DNA from: Bradyrhizobium sp. KBS0727
GTDB lineage: Bacteria; Pseudomonadota; Alphaproteobacteria; Rhizobiales; Xanthobacteraceae
NCBI RefSeq assembly: GCF_005937885.2
Contig: NZ_CP042176.1
Coordinates: forward strand, 3,343,501 to 3,407,500
Reading direction: 5' to 3'
DNA: 64,000 nucleotides
A program made the translations under genes and the position numbers. A model generated the notes under the pieces. That model was given only the letters and a program-made list of their open reading frames with translations, was not told the DNA's origin and ran no database searches. Below are positions 8,367 through 15,660 of the stretch, piece by piece. Each line of letters opens with the position of its first letter. Position 1 is the first letter of the stretch.

Positions 8367-9197
8367 GTGAAGCGAAAAATCGGTCTTGCCGCAATCCTGT
8401 TGTCCGCCGCACTGTCCGTCGATGTCAGCCACGCGCAAACGGGCAAACCCGGCGTCGAGAGGCTGTACATCCTCAACTGCGGTGAAGGCGTCGCAGGCGA
8501 TATCTCGCGCTGGTCCCCCGGTGTGAACGAAGGCAAGTCGATGAAGTTCGTCGACAGCTGCTATTTGATCAAGCACTCACAGGGCTGGTTCCTGTGGGAC
8601 ACGGGGATCACGGATGCGGTCGCCGCGATGCCGGATGGCCTTGCGCCTGCCGATCCCAAAGCGGTGTTCTGGCGCCGGCCAAAAACGCTGGTAGCTCAGC
8701 TTGACCAGCTCGGCGTGAAACCTGCCGACCTCAAGGGGATGGCGGTATCCCATACCCATCCCGATCACGTAGGCAATGTCGAGTTGTTTCCCGCCACCAT
8801 GCTGTTCGTGCAGAAGGCCGAATATGACTGGCCCGGTCCCAACAATCAGCCCCGGTTCAAGCCCGAGCATCCCGTGACCAAGGTCGAAGGCGACCATGAC
8901 GTCTTCGGCGACGGTAGCGTCACCATCCTGTCGACGCCCGGGCATACACCCGGTCATCAATCCCTATTGGTGAAGTTGCCGAAGACCGGCGCGGTCGTTC
9001 TTTCCGGCGATGCGGTTCACTTCAAGGGAAATTGGGACAATCGCGCCGTCCCCACCATAAATTTCAACAAGGACCAGACGCTGGCTTCGATGCAGAAAAT
9101 TTCGGAGACGCTGACAAAGGAAAAAGCCCAGTTGTGGATCAATCACGACAAGGCCCAACGCGACGGTCTGAAGATGTCGCCTGAGTTCTACGACTGA
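8367..9197 (+). CDS. Secreted N-acyl-homoserine lactonase-like metallo-beta-lactamase fold hydrolase
   Basis: A 276-residue protein of the metallo-beta-lactamase superfamily. The GTG at 8367 is chosen: a GGAGGA site precedes it and a signal peptide follows directly (LAAILLSAALSV, cleavage near residue 23). Metal ligands are visible in SHTHPDH (His129, His131, Asp133, His134), then GHTPGH and SGDAVH. The segments CGEGVAGDISRWSPG and CYLIKHSQGWFLWDTG match the lactonase group that includes AttM/AiiB-type quorum-quenching enzymes. Those enzymes open the lactone ring of acyl-homoserine signals. Periplasmic location and the real substrate are inference; other lactones are possible. Confidence 0.82.
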   Translation: MKRKIGLAAILLSAALSVDVSHAQTGKPGVERLYILNCGEGVAGDISRWSPGVNEGKSMKFVDSCYLIKHSQGWFLWDTGITDAVAAMPDGLAPADPKAVFWRRPKTLVAQLDQLGVKPADLKGMAVSHTHPDHVGNVELFPATMLFVQKAEYDWPGPNNQPRFKPEHPVTKVEGDHDVFGDGSVTILSTPGHTPGHQSLLVKLPKTGAVVLSGDAVHFKGNWDNRAVPTINFNKDQTLASMQKISETLTKEKAQLWINHDKAQRDGLKMSPEFYD

Positions 9198-9221
9198 GGA
9201 AGACTTTTTATTCCAATTGCG

Positions 9222-9305
9222 CGACGCCGACGCGCGTGGCCAATGCCATGACGTCTCTCCGGTGGCGGCGGGACTGCTCGCGACCTCGGAGGCCCGGAAG
9301 CCTTA
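9222..9305 (+). pseudogene. Remnant duplicate of the 3' end of the DMT transporter gene
   Basis: The stretch contains GACGCGCGTGGCCAATGCCA and GCGGGACTGCTCGCGAC, then TCGGAG and an AAGCCTTAA end. These align in order with bases 8126-8282 of the upstream DMT gene (GACGCGCGTAGCCAATACCA, GCGGGACTGCTCGCGAC, TCGGAG, AAGCGTAA). About 75 bases are missing internally. It has no open frame of its own and its end overlaps the RidA gene by three bases. It is a decayed copy left by a duplication. Confidence 0.7.
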
Positions 9306-9725
9306 ACCTCGCGCCGCCGCGATCGCCTCGATCTCGATCATGAAGTCCGGGCCGTAGAGCTTCGACACCTCGACCAGCGTGACTGCGGGCGCCGCCGGCG
9401 GCGTTACCGAGTTAAAGAAGCGGTTTCGCGCCTCGCGATAGCGGGCGAGATTTTCGATATCGGTGAGAAATACCGTAAGCTTCACCAGATTGGCGGCCGT
9501 GCATCCGCTGGCGCGCAGGGCGATGGTGAGATTTTCAAACACCTGGCCGGCTTGCGCGGCGAAGTCGTTCTTGCCGATCAGATGGCCGTCGGCATCGAGT
9601 GCGGTCTGGCCGGCGATGAAGATCATGCGGCGGGCCGTCACCTCGACGATCTGCGAATAGCCGGGCGGCGTACCGAGTTCGGGCGGGTTGAGGCGGGTGA
9701 TCGATGGCATCGTTTCGCCGGTCAT
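9303..9725 (-). CDS. RidA/YjgF/YER057c family protein
   Basis: A 140-residue protein of the RidA family, trimeric enzymes that hydrolyse reactive imine/enamine intermediates of PLP-dependent reactions. Typical segments are FIAGQTALDADG, QVFENLTIAL, VKLTVFLTDIE and ARNRFF. The archetypal active-site Arg motif near the C-terminus is not clearly present (the region reads PAVTLVEVSKLYGPDFMIEIEAIA), so it probably belongs to one of the Rid1-7 side groups, whose activities are less certain. A second start at 9710 (MPSITRLNP) fits homologues equally well. It follows a small membrane protein and MFS genes on the same strand. Confidence 0.85.
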   Translation of the reverse strand: MTGETMPSITRLNPPELGTPPGYSQIVEVTARRMIFIAGQTALDADGHLIGKNDFAAQAGQVFENLTIALRASGCTAANLVKLTVFLTDIENLARYREARNRFFNSVTPPAAPAVTLVEVSKLYGPDFMIEIEAIAAARG

Positions 9726-9741
9726 GCTGCTCGCGCCCGGT

Positions 9742-9933
9742 TCACTTGTGCGGCACGGCAGCCGCCGGCGGCGTCAGGCCGACGGCGTTCTTCGGCTTCA
9801 TGGTGCCGATATAGAAGGACGACACGAAGATCAGGATCAGGGCGCCAAGGTAGAGCGCATAGGATTGCGGCGGCGTGATCGCCCATTGCAGGAAGCTCTT
9901 GGCGTCGGCTGGTTTTTTGCTGTCGTTTTCCAT
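9742..9933 (-). CDS. Small single-pass membrane protein, hypothetical
   Basis: A 63-residue protein with a hydrophilic charged start (MENDSKKPADAKSFLQW), one membrane helix at about residues 25-43 (ALYLGALILIFVSSFYIG), and a Pro/Ala-rich end. It lies between the second MFS gene and the RidA gene on the same strand. The ribosome-binding site is weak. No family is recognised; the composition and helix look real, not accidental. Confidence 0.6.
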   Translation of the reverse strand: MENDSKKPADAKSFLQWAITPPQSYALYLGALILIFVSSFYIGTMKPKNAVGLTPPAAAVPHK

Positions 9934-9990
9934 GTCGTGGTTTTGCGCGAAACCTGCCGCGAAGGGAAGCGTAAAACGGGCACGCCCGCG

Positions 9991-11154
9991 TCACGTCCCG
10001 GAGCGGGGCGGGCTGGCGGGCACCAGGAACAGCGCCAGCAGCGCCAACAGGCTGAGCGTGGATGACACGATCAGAACGCGGCTCCCCATCGTGTCGATCA
10101 GGAGGCCGAACACCAGGGGAGCGGCCGCCTGCGCCATCCGTGCCGGCGCACCGATGATGCCGAGGCGATAGCCGTAATCCTTTGGCCCGAAGATCGCGAG
10201 GGGCAGCGTGCCGCGCGCGATGGTCAGGATGCCGTTGCCGGTGCCGTGAAAGATCGCAAACAGGCTGGCGGCGCCACCGCCGGCCAGCGCCAGGATGGCG
10301 GCGCCGATCGGATGCGTGATGCAGGCAAGCCGGGTCGAGACCAGCGGATGAAAACGGCTGAGAAAGCTCGCCTCGAAAATCCGCGCCGCGACTTGCGCCG
10401 GGCCGATCAGGGCGCCGGCGAACACCGCCTGGCCCGGGGTCGCGCCCGCGGCCTCCAGAATGCGCGGCAGATGCGCCGCCATGGCGCCGGTGACAGCCCA
10501 GGCCGCCGCAAACACGAACGCCAGCACGATCATGGTGCGATCGATCGCGATGTGCGGCTTGACGGCAGCGGCGACCGCCGCCTTGGCGCCGGTCACCGCC
10601 GGCAGCGTCAGCCAGTTAAGCGGCAGGCCGATCAGGATATGCGCGGCGGCCCAGGCAAAGCAGGTGTTGCGCCAGCCGATGGTTTCCAGCCCCCAGGCGG
10701 ACAACGGCCATCCGATCGTCGAGGCAAAGCCCGCGATCAGGGTGATGCCGGTGATCGAGCGGCGCGCCACGTCGCCATAGATGCGCCCCAGCGCGGCAAA
10801 CGCCGCGTCGTACAGGCCGGCGCCCATGCCGACGCCGAGCACCAGCCAGGCCGCGACGAGCATGGGGATCGACGTCGCGAATCCGAGCAGCACCAGTCCT
10901 GCCGCCAGCACCAGATTGGATATCGACAGCACCGACCGGCCGCCGACCAGATCGATCTGGCGTCCGATCCGCGGGCCGAGCAGGGCCGACAGCACCAGCG
11001 ACGCCGAGAAGGCGGCGAATACCCAGTTCGAGGACACCCCGAGATCGCGCGCCATCGGATCGGCCAGGATCGCCGGCAGGTACATGCTCGAGGCCCAGGC
11101 CAGCGTCTGCGTGGTGCCGAGCGCCAGGATGATGGGAAGAGGGCGCGGGCTCAT
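9991..11154 (-). CDS. MFS transporter, second of a coupled pair
   Basis: A 387-residue MFS protein with about twelve helices. The start at 11154 is fixed by an ATGA overlap with the stop codon of the upstream MFS gene, a sign of translational coupling; the longer frame to 11181 is less likely. Recognisable parts include LGTTQTLAWASSMYLPAIL in helix one and GPRIGRQIDLVGGRSVL, the A-like loop between helices two and three. It is the third gene of a run after the Cys-tailed flavoprotein and a first MFS carrier, downstream of an ArsR regulator. Substrate unknown; context suggests an arsenical or other metalloid species. Confidence 0.85.
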   Translation of the reverse strand: MSPRPLPIILALGTTQTLAWASSMYLPAILADPMARDLGVSSNWVFAAFSASLVLSALLGPRIGRQIDLVGGRSVLSISNLVLAAGLVLLGFATSIPMLVAAWLVLGVGMGAGLYDAAFAALGRIYGDVARRSITGITLIAGFASTIGWPLSAWGLETIGWRNTCFAWAAAHILIGLPLNWLTLPAVTGAKAAVAAAVKPHIAIDRTMIVLAFVFAAAWAVTGAMAAHLPRILEAAGATPGQAVFAGALIGPAQVAARIFEASFLSRFHPLVSTRLACITHPIGAAILALAGGGAASLFAIFHGTGNGILTIARGTLPLAIFGPKDYGYRLGIIGAPARMAQAAAPLVFGLLIDTMGSRVLIVSSTLSLLALLALFLVPASPPRSGT

Positions 11155-12398
11155 GGCCGGGATACCTGACTTCTGGACCAATAGAGCGCCAGCGGCCCAA
11201 GCAGGATGCCGGCCGCCAACACCGCGAAGGCCGCCGTCCAGGCCGATGCATTGAGCGGACCGCCGGTCGCATCCAGCGCCACGCCGATTGCCCAGGCGCC
11301 GAGCGCCGACAGGCTGAAGCCGACGGTCGAATGCATGGCCATGGTCGCGCCGCGGAAACTCGGATCCGCCGCCATCGACATGCCCGACGTCAACGCGCCG
11401 GAATCGGCAGGCACCGTGATGGCATAGGCCAGAATCAAGGGCAGCAGCAGCCAGGGCGATTGGTCGGCGAAGACGCCGATCATGAGCGCCACGGCGGCGG
11501 AACTCAGCATGACCGCGGTGATCGCGCGATGGCGGCCGAAGCGCAGTGCGAATTCATTGCCGAGAATACTGGCGGGCATGGCCAGCAGCGAGAACACCAC
11601 GCTGACCACGATCGGCGTCAGCAGCGGGACGTTGGAATGGCGCATCGAGACGAAGGTCCAGAACGCGACGATCCAGGTCCGGATGCCGTAAAGCTCGAAG
11701 CAATGCGCGCCGTAGCCGAGTATAAATCCCATCGCCTTCCGGTTCTGGAACACCGGTGCAAAATCGAGCAGGCGGCCCGTCGCTGGCTTCGGCGCGACCG
11801 GCCGCAACAGCCAGCACGTCGTCAGCATCACCAGCGGGCCGGCGGCGGTGACAAAAAAGGCGGCGCGCCATCCCCAGCCTTCGGCGACCAGCTGCGATAC
11901 CAGGAAGGAGAGGCCGACGCCGAAAGAGAAGCTCGACGTGTACAGCGTGATGGCGCGGGATGAATCCCCCGGCGCCAGCCGATCCGTCAGCGCTTTGAGG
12001 CCGGGCATATAGGCGCCCGCAAAGCCGATACCGGCAATCGCGTTGAAGAAGGCGCCGGACCAGAGGCCGCTCGCAAACAGACCAAACAACAGCGTGCCAA
12101 GGCTGCTTACCGCCGATCCCGCGATCAGGATTTTACGGGCATCGATGCGATCGGTCAGCGTTGCCAACACCGGTACCGTCAACATGTAGCCGGCGGCGCC
12201 CGAACCGGCGAGGAGGCCAGCTTGCGCGCCGGTCAGGTGCCATTCCGGAATCAGGAAACCAGCAAGAATCGACGGCACGACGACGTGGGGAAGCAGGCTG
12301 CCCAGCTGTCCCACGCACATCGCGATGATAACCGAACGACCCTCTAAGGTAATCTCGCTGTCCCCCCGCGCCTGGCGACGCGCTAACCGCAGCCGCAT
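11151..12398 (-). CDS. MFS transporter, first of a coupled pair
   Basis: A roughly 415-residue MFS carrier. Its most likely start at 12398 overlaps the end of the flavoprotein gene by 16 bases; a longer start at 12440 would overlap more. The N-terminal half has LPHVVVPSILAGFLIPEW and the loop TDRIDARKILIAG typical of the superfamily. The last codon overlaps the start of the next MFS gene (ATGA). MFS proteins in ars operons include ArsK and ArsJ, but no diagnostic residue links this one to either group. Two adjacent and coupled MFS genes are uncommon and may handle substrate and product of the flavoprotein. Confidence 0.84.
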   Translation of the reverse strand: MRLRLARRQARGDSEITLEGRSVIIAMCVGQLGSLLPHVVVPSILAGFLIPEWHLTGAQAGLLAGSGAAGYMLTVPVLATLTDRIDARKILIAGSAVSSLGTLLFGLFASGLWSGAFFNAIAGIGFAGAYMPGLKALTDRLAPGDSSRAITLYTSSFSFGVGLSFLVSQLVAEGWGWRAAFFVTAAGPLVMLTTCWLLRPVAPKPATGRLLDFAPVFQNRKAMGFILGYGAHCFELYGIRTWIVAFWTFVSMRHSNVPLLTPIVVSVVFSLLAMPASILGNEFALRFGRHRAITAVMLSSAAVALMIGVFADQSPWLLLPLILAYAITVPADSGALTSGMSMAADPSFRGATMAMHSTVGFSLSALGAWAIGVALDATGGPLNASAWTAAFAVLAAGILLGPLALYWSRSQVSRP

Positions 12399-13744
12399 CC
12401 GCTCTCGCCTTGTTGTTTGGCATTTGCATCCGCGACGCAACAGGCGTCAACCGCCGACGGCGCCGGTCCACCGCAGCACTGACTTGCGCTGGGCGCAGCC
12501 GAACGACTGCAGACACCGGTTTCGGGCAACACCAGTTCGACGCGCGCGGCGGCCTCGCGGTCTCCGGCGATGTCGGCGGCGATGGAACGGACCTGCTCAT
12601 AGCCCGTCAGCATCAGGAATGTCGGCGCGCGGCCGTATGATTTCATGCCGGCGAAGTAGAAACCCGGTTCGGGTTGCACCAGTTCGCGCGCGCCATGCGG
12701 CCGGACGGTGCCGCAGCTATGCTCGTTCGGATCGATCAGCGGCGCCAGCGCTACCGGGCACTCGATCGCAGGATCAATCTGGATGCGCAGTTCGCGGACG
12801 AAATCGAGATTGGGCCGGAAACCGGTCGCTACGACGAGTTCGTCGACCGCAACCTCACGACGGCTGCCGTTCGAGCCGGACCCGAGCAGCAAGCGCGGTC
12901 CGTCGGCAACGATATCGGAAACACGAAATTCGGCTTCGAGCCTGATACGGCCTTCAGCGACGAGGGCTGCGAAGGCGGAGCCGAGTTCACCGCGCGCGAC
13001 AAGCTTGTCGTTGGCGCCACCACCGAAGGCCTTGGCGGGATCTTTGCCGCGCAGCAGCCAGATCGGCCTTGTCTCGGACGATTGTTCGGCAAGCCAAGCG
13101 AGGTCGATCAGGGTGCCGATCGCCGAATGTCCGGCGCCGAGCACCGCAACCCTCTTGCCGGCATAGCGCGAACGTTCCTTCCCGAACACGTCAGGCATGC
13201 CATATGCGATCCGCGCGGCGGCTTGCGGTTCACCGATCGCAGGCAGGCCATTGGCGCCTGCCGGATTCGGCGAATGCCAGGTACCGGATGCGTCGATGAT
13301 GGCGTCGGCGCTGATAATTTTCGGCCCTTGTCCGTTCTGGTAGCGGATCTCGAACGGCGCCGTCTCGCGGCCTTTGCTCTTCAACTTGTCGAAGCTGGCG
13401 CGGCTGATACCGGTGACGCGACTGCGCGTTTGAATGTGGTGGGCGAGGGCCGTCTTGCTGGCCAGCGGCTCGAGGTAGCGCTCCACCAGTTCGGCGCCGG
13501 TCGGATACTGATGCGGATCAGGAGAATTCCAGCCGGTCGGCGACAGCAGTCGCTCGGCCGCGCGATCGATGTTGTATTCCCAGGGCGAGAACAGCTGAAC
13601 GTGGCCCCACTCACGAACGGCGTGACCGACATTTTCGCCGGCCTCAAGCACGATCGGCCGCAGGCCTCGCTCCAGCACGTGCGCGGCGGCAGCAAGACCG
13701 ACCGGGCCGGCGCCGATAATCGCAACCGTCTTTGCCTCACGCAT
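12383..13744 (-). CDS. Flavin-dependent monooxygenase-like protein with Cys-rich C-terminal tail
   Basis: A 453-residue flavoprotein. Residues 8-20 carry the FAD-binding GAGPVG motif; residues 200-210 carry a second Rossmann motif (VLGAGHSAIG) for NAD(P)H; VVATGFRPN near residue 300 is the usual ATG motif of flavin monooxygenases and related reductases. The last 42 residues (412-453) hold seven cysteines as C, CC, CC, C and C, a tail that could bind trivalent arsenic, antimony or another thiophilic metal. It lies directly downstream of an ArsR regulator and upstream of two MFS carriers. Putative flavin monooxygenases (ArsO) occur in some ars operons, but this gene cannot be equated with them from sequence alone. 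It is not MerA: the CVNVGC-type redox pair is absent. Confidence 0.78.
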   Translation of the reverse strand: MREAKTVAIIGAGPVGLAAAAHVLERGLRPIVLEAGENVGHAVREWGHVQLFSPWEYNIDRAAERLLSPTGWNSPDPHQYPTGAELVERYLEPLASKTALAHHIQTRSRVTGISRASFDKLKSKGRETAPFEIRYQNGQGPKIISADAIIDASGTWHSPNPAGANGLPAIGEPQAAARIAYGMPDVFGKERSRYAGKRVAVLGAGHSAIGTLIDLAWLAEQSSETRPIWLLRGKDPAKAFGGGANDKLVARGELGSAFAALVAEGRIRLEAEFRVSDIVADGPRLLLGSGSNGSRREVAVDELVVATGFRPNLDFVRELRIQIDPAIECPVALAPLIDPNEHSCGTVRPHGARELVQPEPGFYFAGMKSYGRAPTFLMLTGYEQVRSIAADIAGDREAAARVELVLPETGVCSRSAAPSASQCCGGPAPSAVDACCVADANAKQQGESGCGCG

Positions 13745-13767
13745 GCTGTTGTCCTGTTAAACTAGAA

Positions 13768-13780
13768 ATATCGAAATTAT
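13768..13780. promoter_or_regulatory. Candidate ArsR operator upstream of flavoprotein gene
   Basis: ATATCGAAATTAT in the 49-bp gap between arsR and the flavoprotein gene. It shares TATCGAAAT with a dyad upstream of arsR itself. Two copies in front of the regulator and its presumed target fit autoregulation plus a second promoter. Inference only. Confidence 0.4.
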
Positions 13781-13793
13781 CGGCAACGCAACA

Positions 13794-14111
13794 TCACGCC
13801 GCGGACTTCTCATCCTTGCTTTTGGAAACGCCGGCGCAGCATTCGGCGACCAGAAAGCCAACCAGATCCCGCATCACCTCGTAATTGGCGTGGCAGACCA
13901 GCGTGGTTGCCTCACGCACCTGGTTCACCAGGCCCACGATCACCAGCGCCTTGATGTGATGGGAGAGGGTGGAGGGTGCGATTTTCAGCTTGTCCTGCAA
14001 GCGCCCGACAGCCATCCCGGCGTCGCCGGCGCGGATCAGCATGCGGTAGATCTTGAGCCGAGTCGGGTTCCCCAGCGCTTCGAGATGGGCGGCGGCGTCA
14101 TCGAGTTTCAT
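13794..14111 (-). CDS. ArsR/SmtB-family transcriptional repressor
   Basis: A 105-residue metalloregulator with the winged helix-turn-helix GNPTRLKIYRMLIRAGDAGM and the recognition helix around APSTLSHHIKALVIVGLV (residues 45-62). Cysteines occur at 73, 91 and 92; the Cys91-Cys92 pair near the C-terminus plus Cys73 could form a trivalent arsenic site, differing from the classical CVC site in helix alpha-3. The ATG at 14111 fits the usual family start; upstream in-frame codons are judged untranslated. It precedes the Cys-tailed flavoprotein and two MFS genes on the same strand. ATATCGAAATTAT and ATTATCGAAATAAT are candidate operators on either side. Confidence 0.87.
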   Translation of the reverse strand: MKLDDAAAHLEALGNPTRLKIYRMLIRAGDAGMAVGRLQDKLKIAPSTLSHHIKALVIVGLVNQVREATTLVCHANYEVMRDLVGFLVAECCAGVSKSKDEKSAA

Positions 14112-14159
14112 GGCGATATCCAACCATGGGAATTTCGAGTCGTCAACCGTATTGCCAGT

Positions 14160-14173
14160 ATTATCGAAATAAT
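14160..14173. promoter_or_regulatory. Candidate ArsR operator upstream of arsR
   Basis: ATTAT-CGAA-ATAAT is a perfect 5-bp inverted repeat with a 4-nt spacer, 49 nt before the arsR ATG, in AT-rich sequence that contrasts with the GC-rich surroundings. The TATCGAAAT core recurs before the flavoprotein gene. A plausible autoregulatory site. Confidence 0.5.
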
Positions 14174-14222
14174 GAATTGGGCACGCCACGATGCCGTCGG
14201 CCAGCGCCCCGGCCATGGCTTG

Positions 14223-14447
14223 TTATGCACAGCAGGAGGCGGCGCCGGGTTCGCCCGAGCGCGCCGCCTGTATCGGCGGGCACGGCACCGAGCCGTAGGA
14301 GCAGAACACGCAGCAATCGCCCGCCTTCGGCTTCAGCTTTGTTCCGCAGCCGGTGCATATGTAAAAGAACTGGCAGGCATCGGTCGGCATCGTCTCGGAT
14401 TTGGCGGTGGCGCAGATCGGACAGGTGATGGTCGATTGAAGAATCAT
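14223..14447 (-). CDS. Small Cys-rich protein of mercury-transport context (GDCCVFCSYG motif)
   Basis: A 74-residue protein with many cysteines: CPIC near the start (residues 9-12), CTGC in the middle, then GDCCVFCSYGSVPCPPIQ. CPIC and CTGC look like a zinc-ribbon, and the GDCC block resembles a small conserved protein found with mer and related metal genes in proteobacteria. It follows merP with a four-base gap, so it belongs to the merT-merP transcript. The ATG at 14447 is chosen over a longer frame that would overlap merP. A role in binding Hg(II) or another soft metal is inferred from context and cysteine content only. Confidence 0.72.
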   Translation of the reverse strand: MILQSTITCPICATAKSETMPTDACQFFYICTGCGTKLKPKAGDCCVFCSYGSVPCPPIQAARSGEPGAASCCA

Positions 14448-14451
14448 CGGA

Positions 14452-14736
14452 TCAGCTCTTGGGAGCGGAAGGATAACCGGCATTGGTCGTCGCCGAAGTC
14501 AGTCGGTTCACCTCGGTTTTGGTATCGTCATAAATGACCGTTGCCGTCTTGTCCTTGTAGGACACCCCAACTTTGGTAACACCCGGGACCGCCTCGAGGC
14601 TTCCTTTGACGATCGAAGGGCAGGCCGCGCAGTCCATATTCTTCACAGCCAGAGTGACGGTCTTTTCCGCAGCAATTGCAGCCGACGAAACGACGATGCC
14701 AACCGTGAATACGGCGCAGGCGAGAAGTCTGTTCAT
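14452..14736 (-). CDS. merP: Periplasmic mercuric-ion binding protein MerP
   Basis: A 94-residue protein with a signal peptide (residues 1-23, ending SSAAIAA) and one heavy-metal-associated domain carrying NMDCAAC (Cys36 and Cys39), where MerP usually has GMTCxxC. Segments SLEAVPGVTKVGVSYKDKTATV and NAGYPS complete the ferredoxin-like fold. MerP captures Hg(II) in the periplasm and hands it to MerT. The ATG at 14736 lies 13 bases after merT, with a good operon arrangement merT-merP-small Cys-rich protein. Confidence 0.92.
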   Translation of the reverse strand: MNRLLACAVFTVGIVVSSAAIAAEKTVTLAVKNMDCAACPSIVKGSLEAVPGVTKVGVSYKDKTATVIYDDTKTEVNRLTSATTNAGYPSAPKS

Positions 14737-14749
14737 TTGGATTTTCCGA

Positions 14750-15136
14750 TCATGGATTGAGGAGCAGGGGGGCGATGAAATCGAAGCCCAGAGCGATGAA
14801 GACGAGGATCGTTGCCAGGATGAGTCCGGTCTTGACGATCCGGTTTGACAGCGGTCGCGCGCAGGATTGGCCCTCGACACAGGCAACCCGCGTGGATCGA
14901 TAGACCAGCCAGTAACCGTAGCCCAGCAACGCCATTGTCGCCGCGATGAACCACGGCTGATACGGTGCAAGCCGCGTGAAGTTGCCGATCCACGCGCCGC
15001 TGACGCCCAGGCTAAAGAGGATGAGCGGCAAGATGCAGCACGACGAGGCCGCGAGCGCGCCAAGCAGGCCGCCCGCCGCCGCGAGCCCCGGTCGATGCCG
15101 CATGTCGCCAATGTGATGGTCTTGATCGCGTGCCAT
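14750..15136 (-). CDS. merT: Mercuric-ion transporter MerT
   Basis: A 128-residue inner-membrane protein with three hydrophobic helices. It has the essential vicinal pair SSCCILPL (Cys33-Cys34) in the first helix and the second pair Cys86/Cys92 in the loop between helices two and three (ACVEGQSC), as in classical MerT. It moves Hg(II) inward from MerP. An N-terminal hydrophilic extension rich in His and Asp (residues 4-14) is slightly unusual. It is the first gene of the operon, transcribed divergently from merR across a shared operator. In most systems imported mercury is reduced by MerA; no merA lies nearby. Confidence 0.93.
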   Translation of the reverse strand: MARDQDHHIGDMRHRPGLAAAGGLLGALAASSCCILPLILFSLGVSGAWIGNFTRLAPYQPWFIAATMALLGYGYWLVYRSTRVACVEGQSCARPLSNRIVKTGLILATILVFIALGFDFIAPLLLNP

Positions 15137-15150
15137 GGGGTATAGGATGC

Positions 15151-15171
15151 ATCCTGTAGCGACTACAGGAT
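15151..15171. promoter_or_regulatory. MerR-type operator/promoter between merT and merR
   Basis: ATCCTGTAG-CGA-CTACAGGAT is a perfect 9-bp inverted repeat with a 3-nt centre. Read toward merT, TTGATC precedes the dyad and CATCCTATA follows it, giving the long spacer between -35 and -10 elements that is characteristic of MerR-controlled promoters. merR begins 14 bases away on the other side, so the site can control both genes. Confidence 0.8.
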
Positions 15172-15184
15172 CAAGGACTGTTTC

Positions 15185-15637
15185 ATGCGCGCCATCACGT
15201 CTTCGCGAGCCGAGAGTCTGCCGATCGGGGAACTGTCGAAGCGCTGTGGCGTGAAGATCGAGACCATCCGCTACTACGAGCGGGTGGCGATGCTTCCGGC
15301 GCCAACCCGAACGGCGAACGGCCGCCGGGTATATGGCGCAACAGACCTCCGAATCCTGACTTTCATCCGGCGTTCGCGCGAACTCGGGTTTTCACTCGAG
15401 GATATCCGCGCGTTGCTGCGGCTTGGCGGGCCTGAAAAAGCCTCGTGCCGCGACGTACGCGAGATCGCCGCGCATCATCTTGCGGACATCCGCGCCAAAC
15501 TCGATGACTTGACCAGGATGGAACGACTACTGTCCCGGACCGTGGCGCTCTGTTCCGGCAGGACGGCACCGGATTGTCCGGTGCTGGACATTCTCGATAT
15601 TCGGCGGCCTCAATCGAAACGAAGCTTGGAGCCGTAG
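15185..15637 (+). CDS. merR: Mercury-responsive MerR regulator
   Basis: A 150-residue MerR-family protein. Residues 12-40 form the helix-turn-helix (IGELSKRCGVKIETIRYYER), followed by the wing and a dimerisation helix. The three cysteines that bind Hg(II) in MerR proteins are present at 88, 123 and 131, with spacings (35 and 8) close to those of Tn501 MerR (82, 117, 126). MerR represses and, with Hg(II), activates the divergent merT promoter by distorting its over-long spacer. A perfect operator lies between the two genes. Confidence 0.93.
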   Translation: MRAITSSRAESLPIGELSKRCGVKIETIRYYERVAMLPAPTRTANGRRVYGATDLRILTFIRRSRELGFSLEDIRALLRLGGPEKASCRDVREIAAHHLADIRAKLDDLTRMERLLSRTVALCSGRTAPDCPVLDILDIRRPQSKRSLEP

Positions 15638-15660
15638 CTGCGGCGCAGCTTGACGGGCGC

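Noticed and set aside
12383..13744. Flavoprotein as mercuric reductase MerA
   Set aside because: It lies in the arsR cluster, lacks the redox-active Cys pair motif near the N-terminus and has a monooxygenase-like layout.
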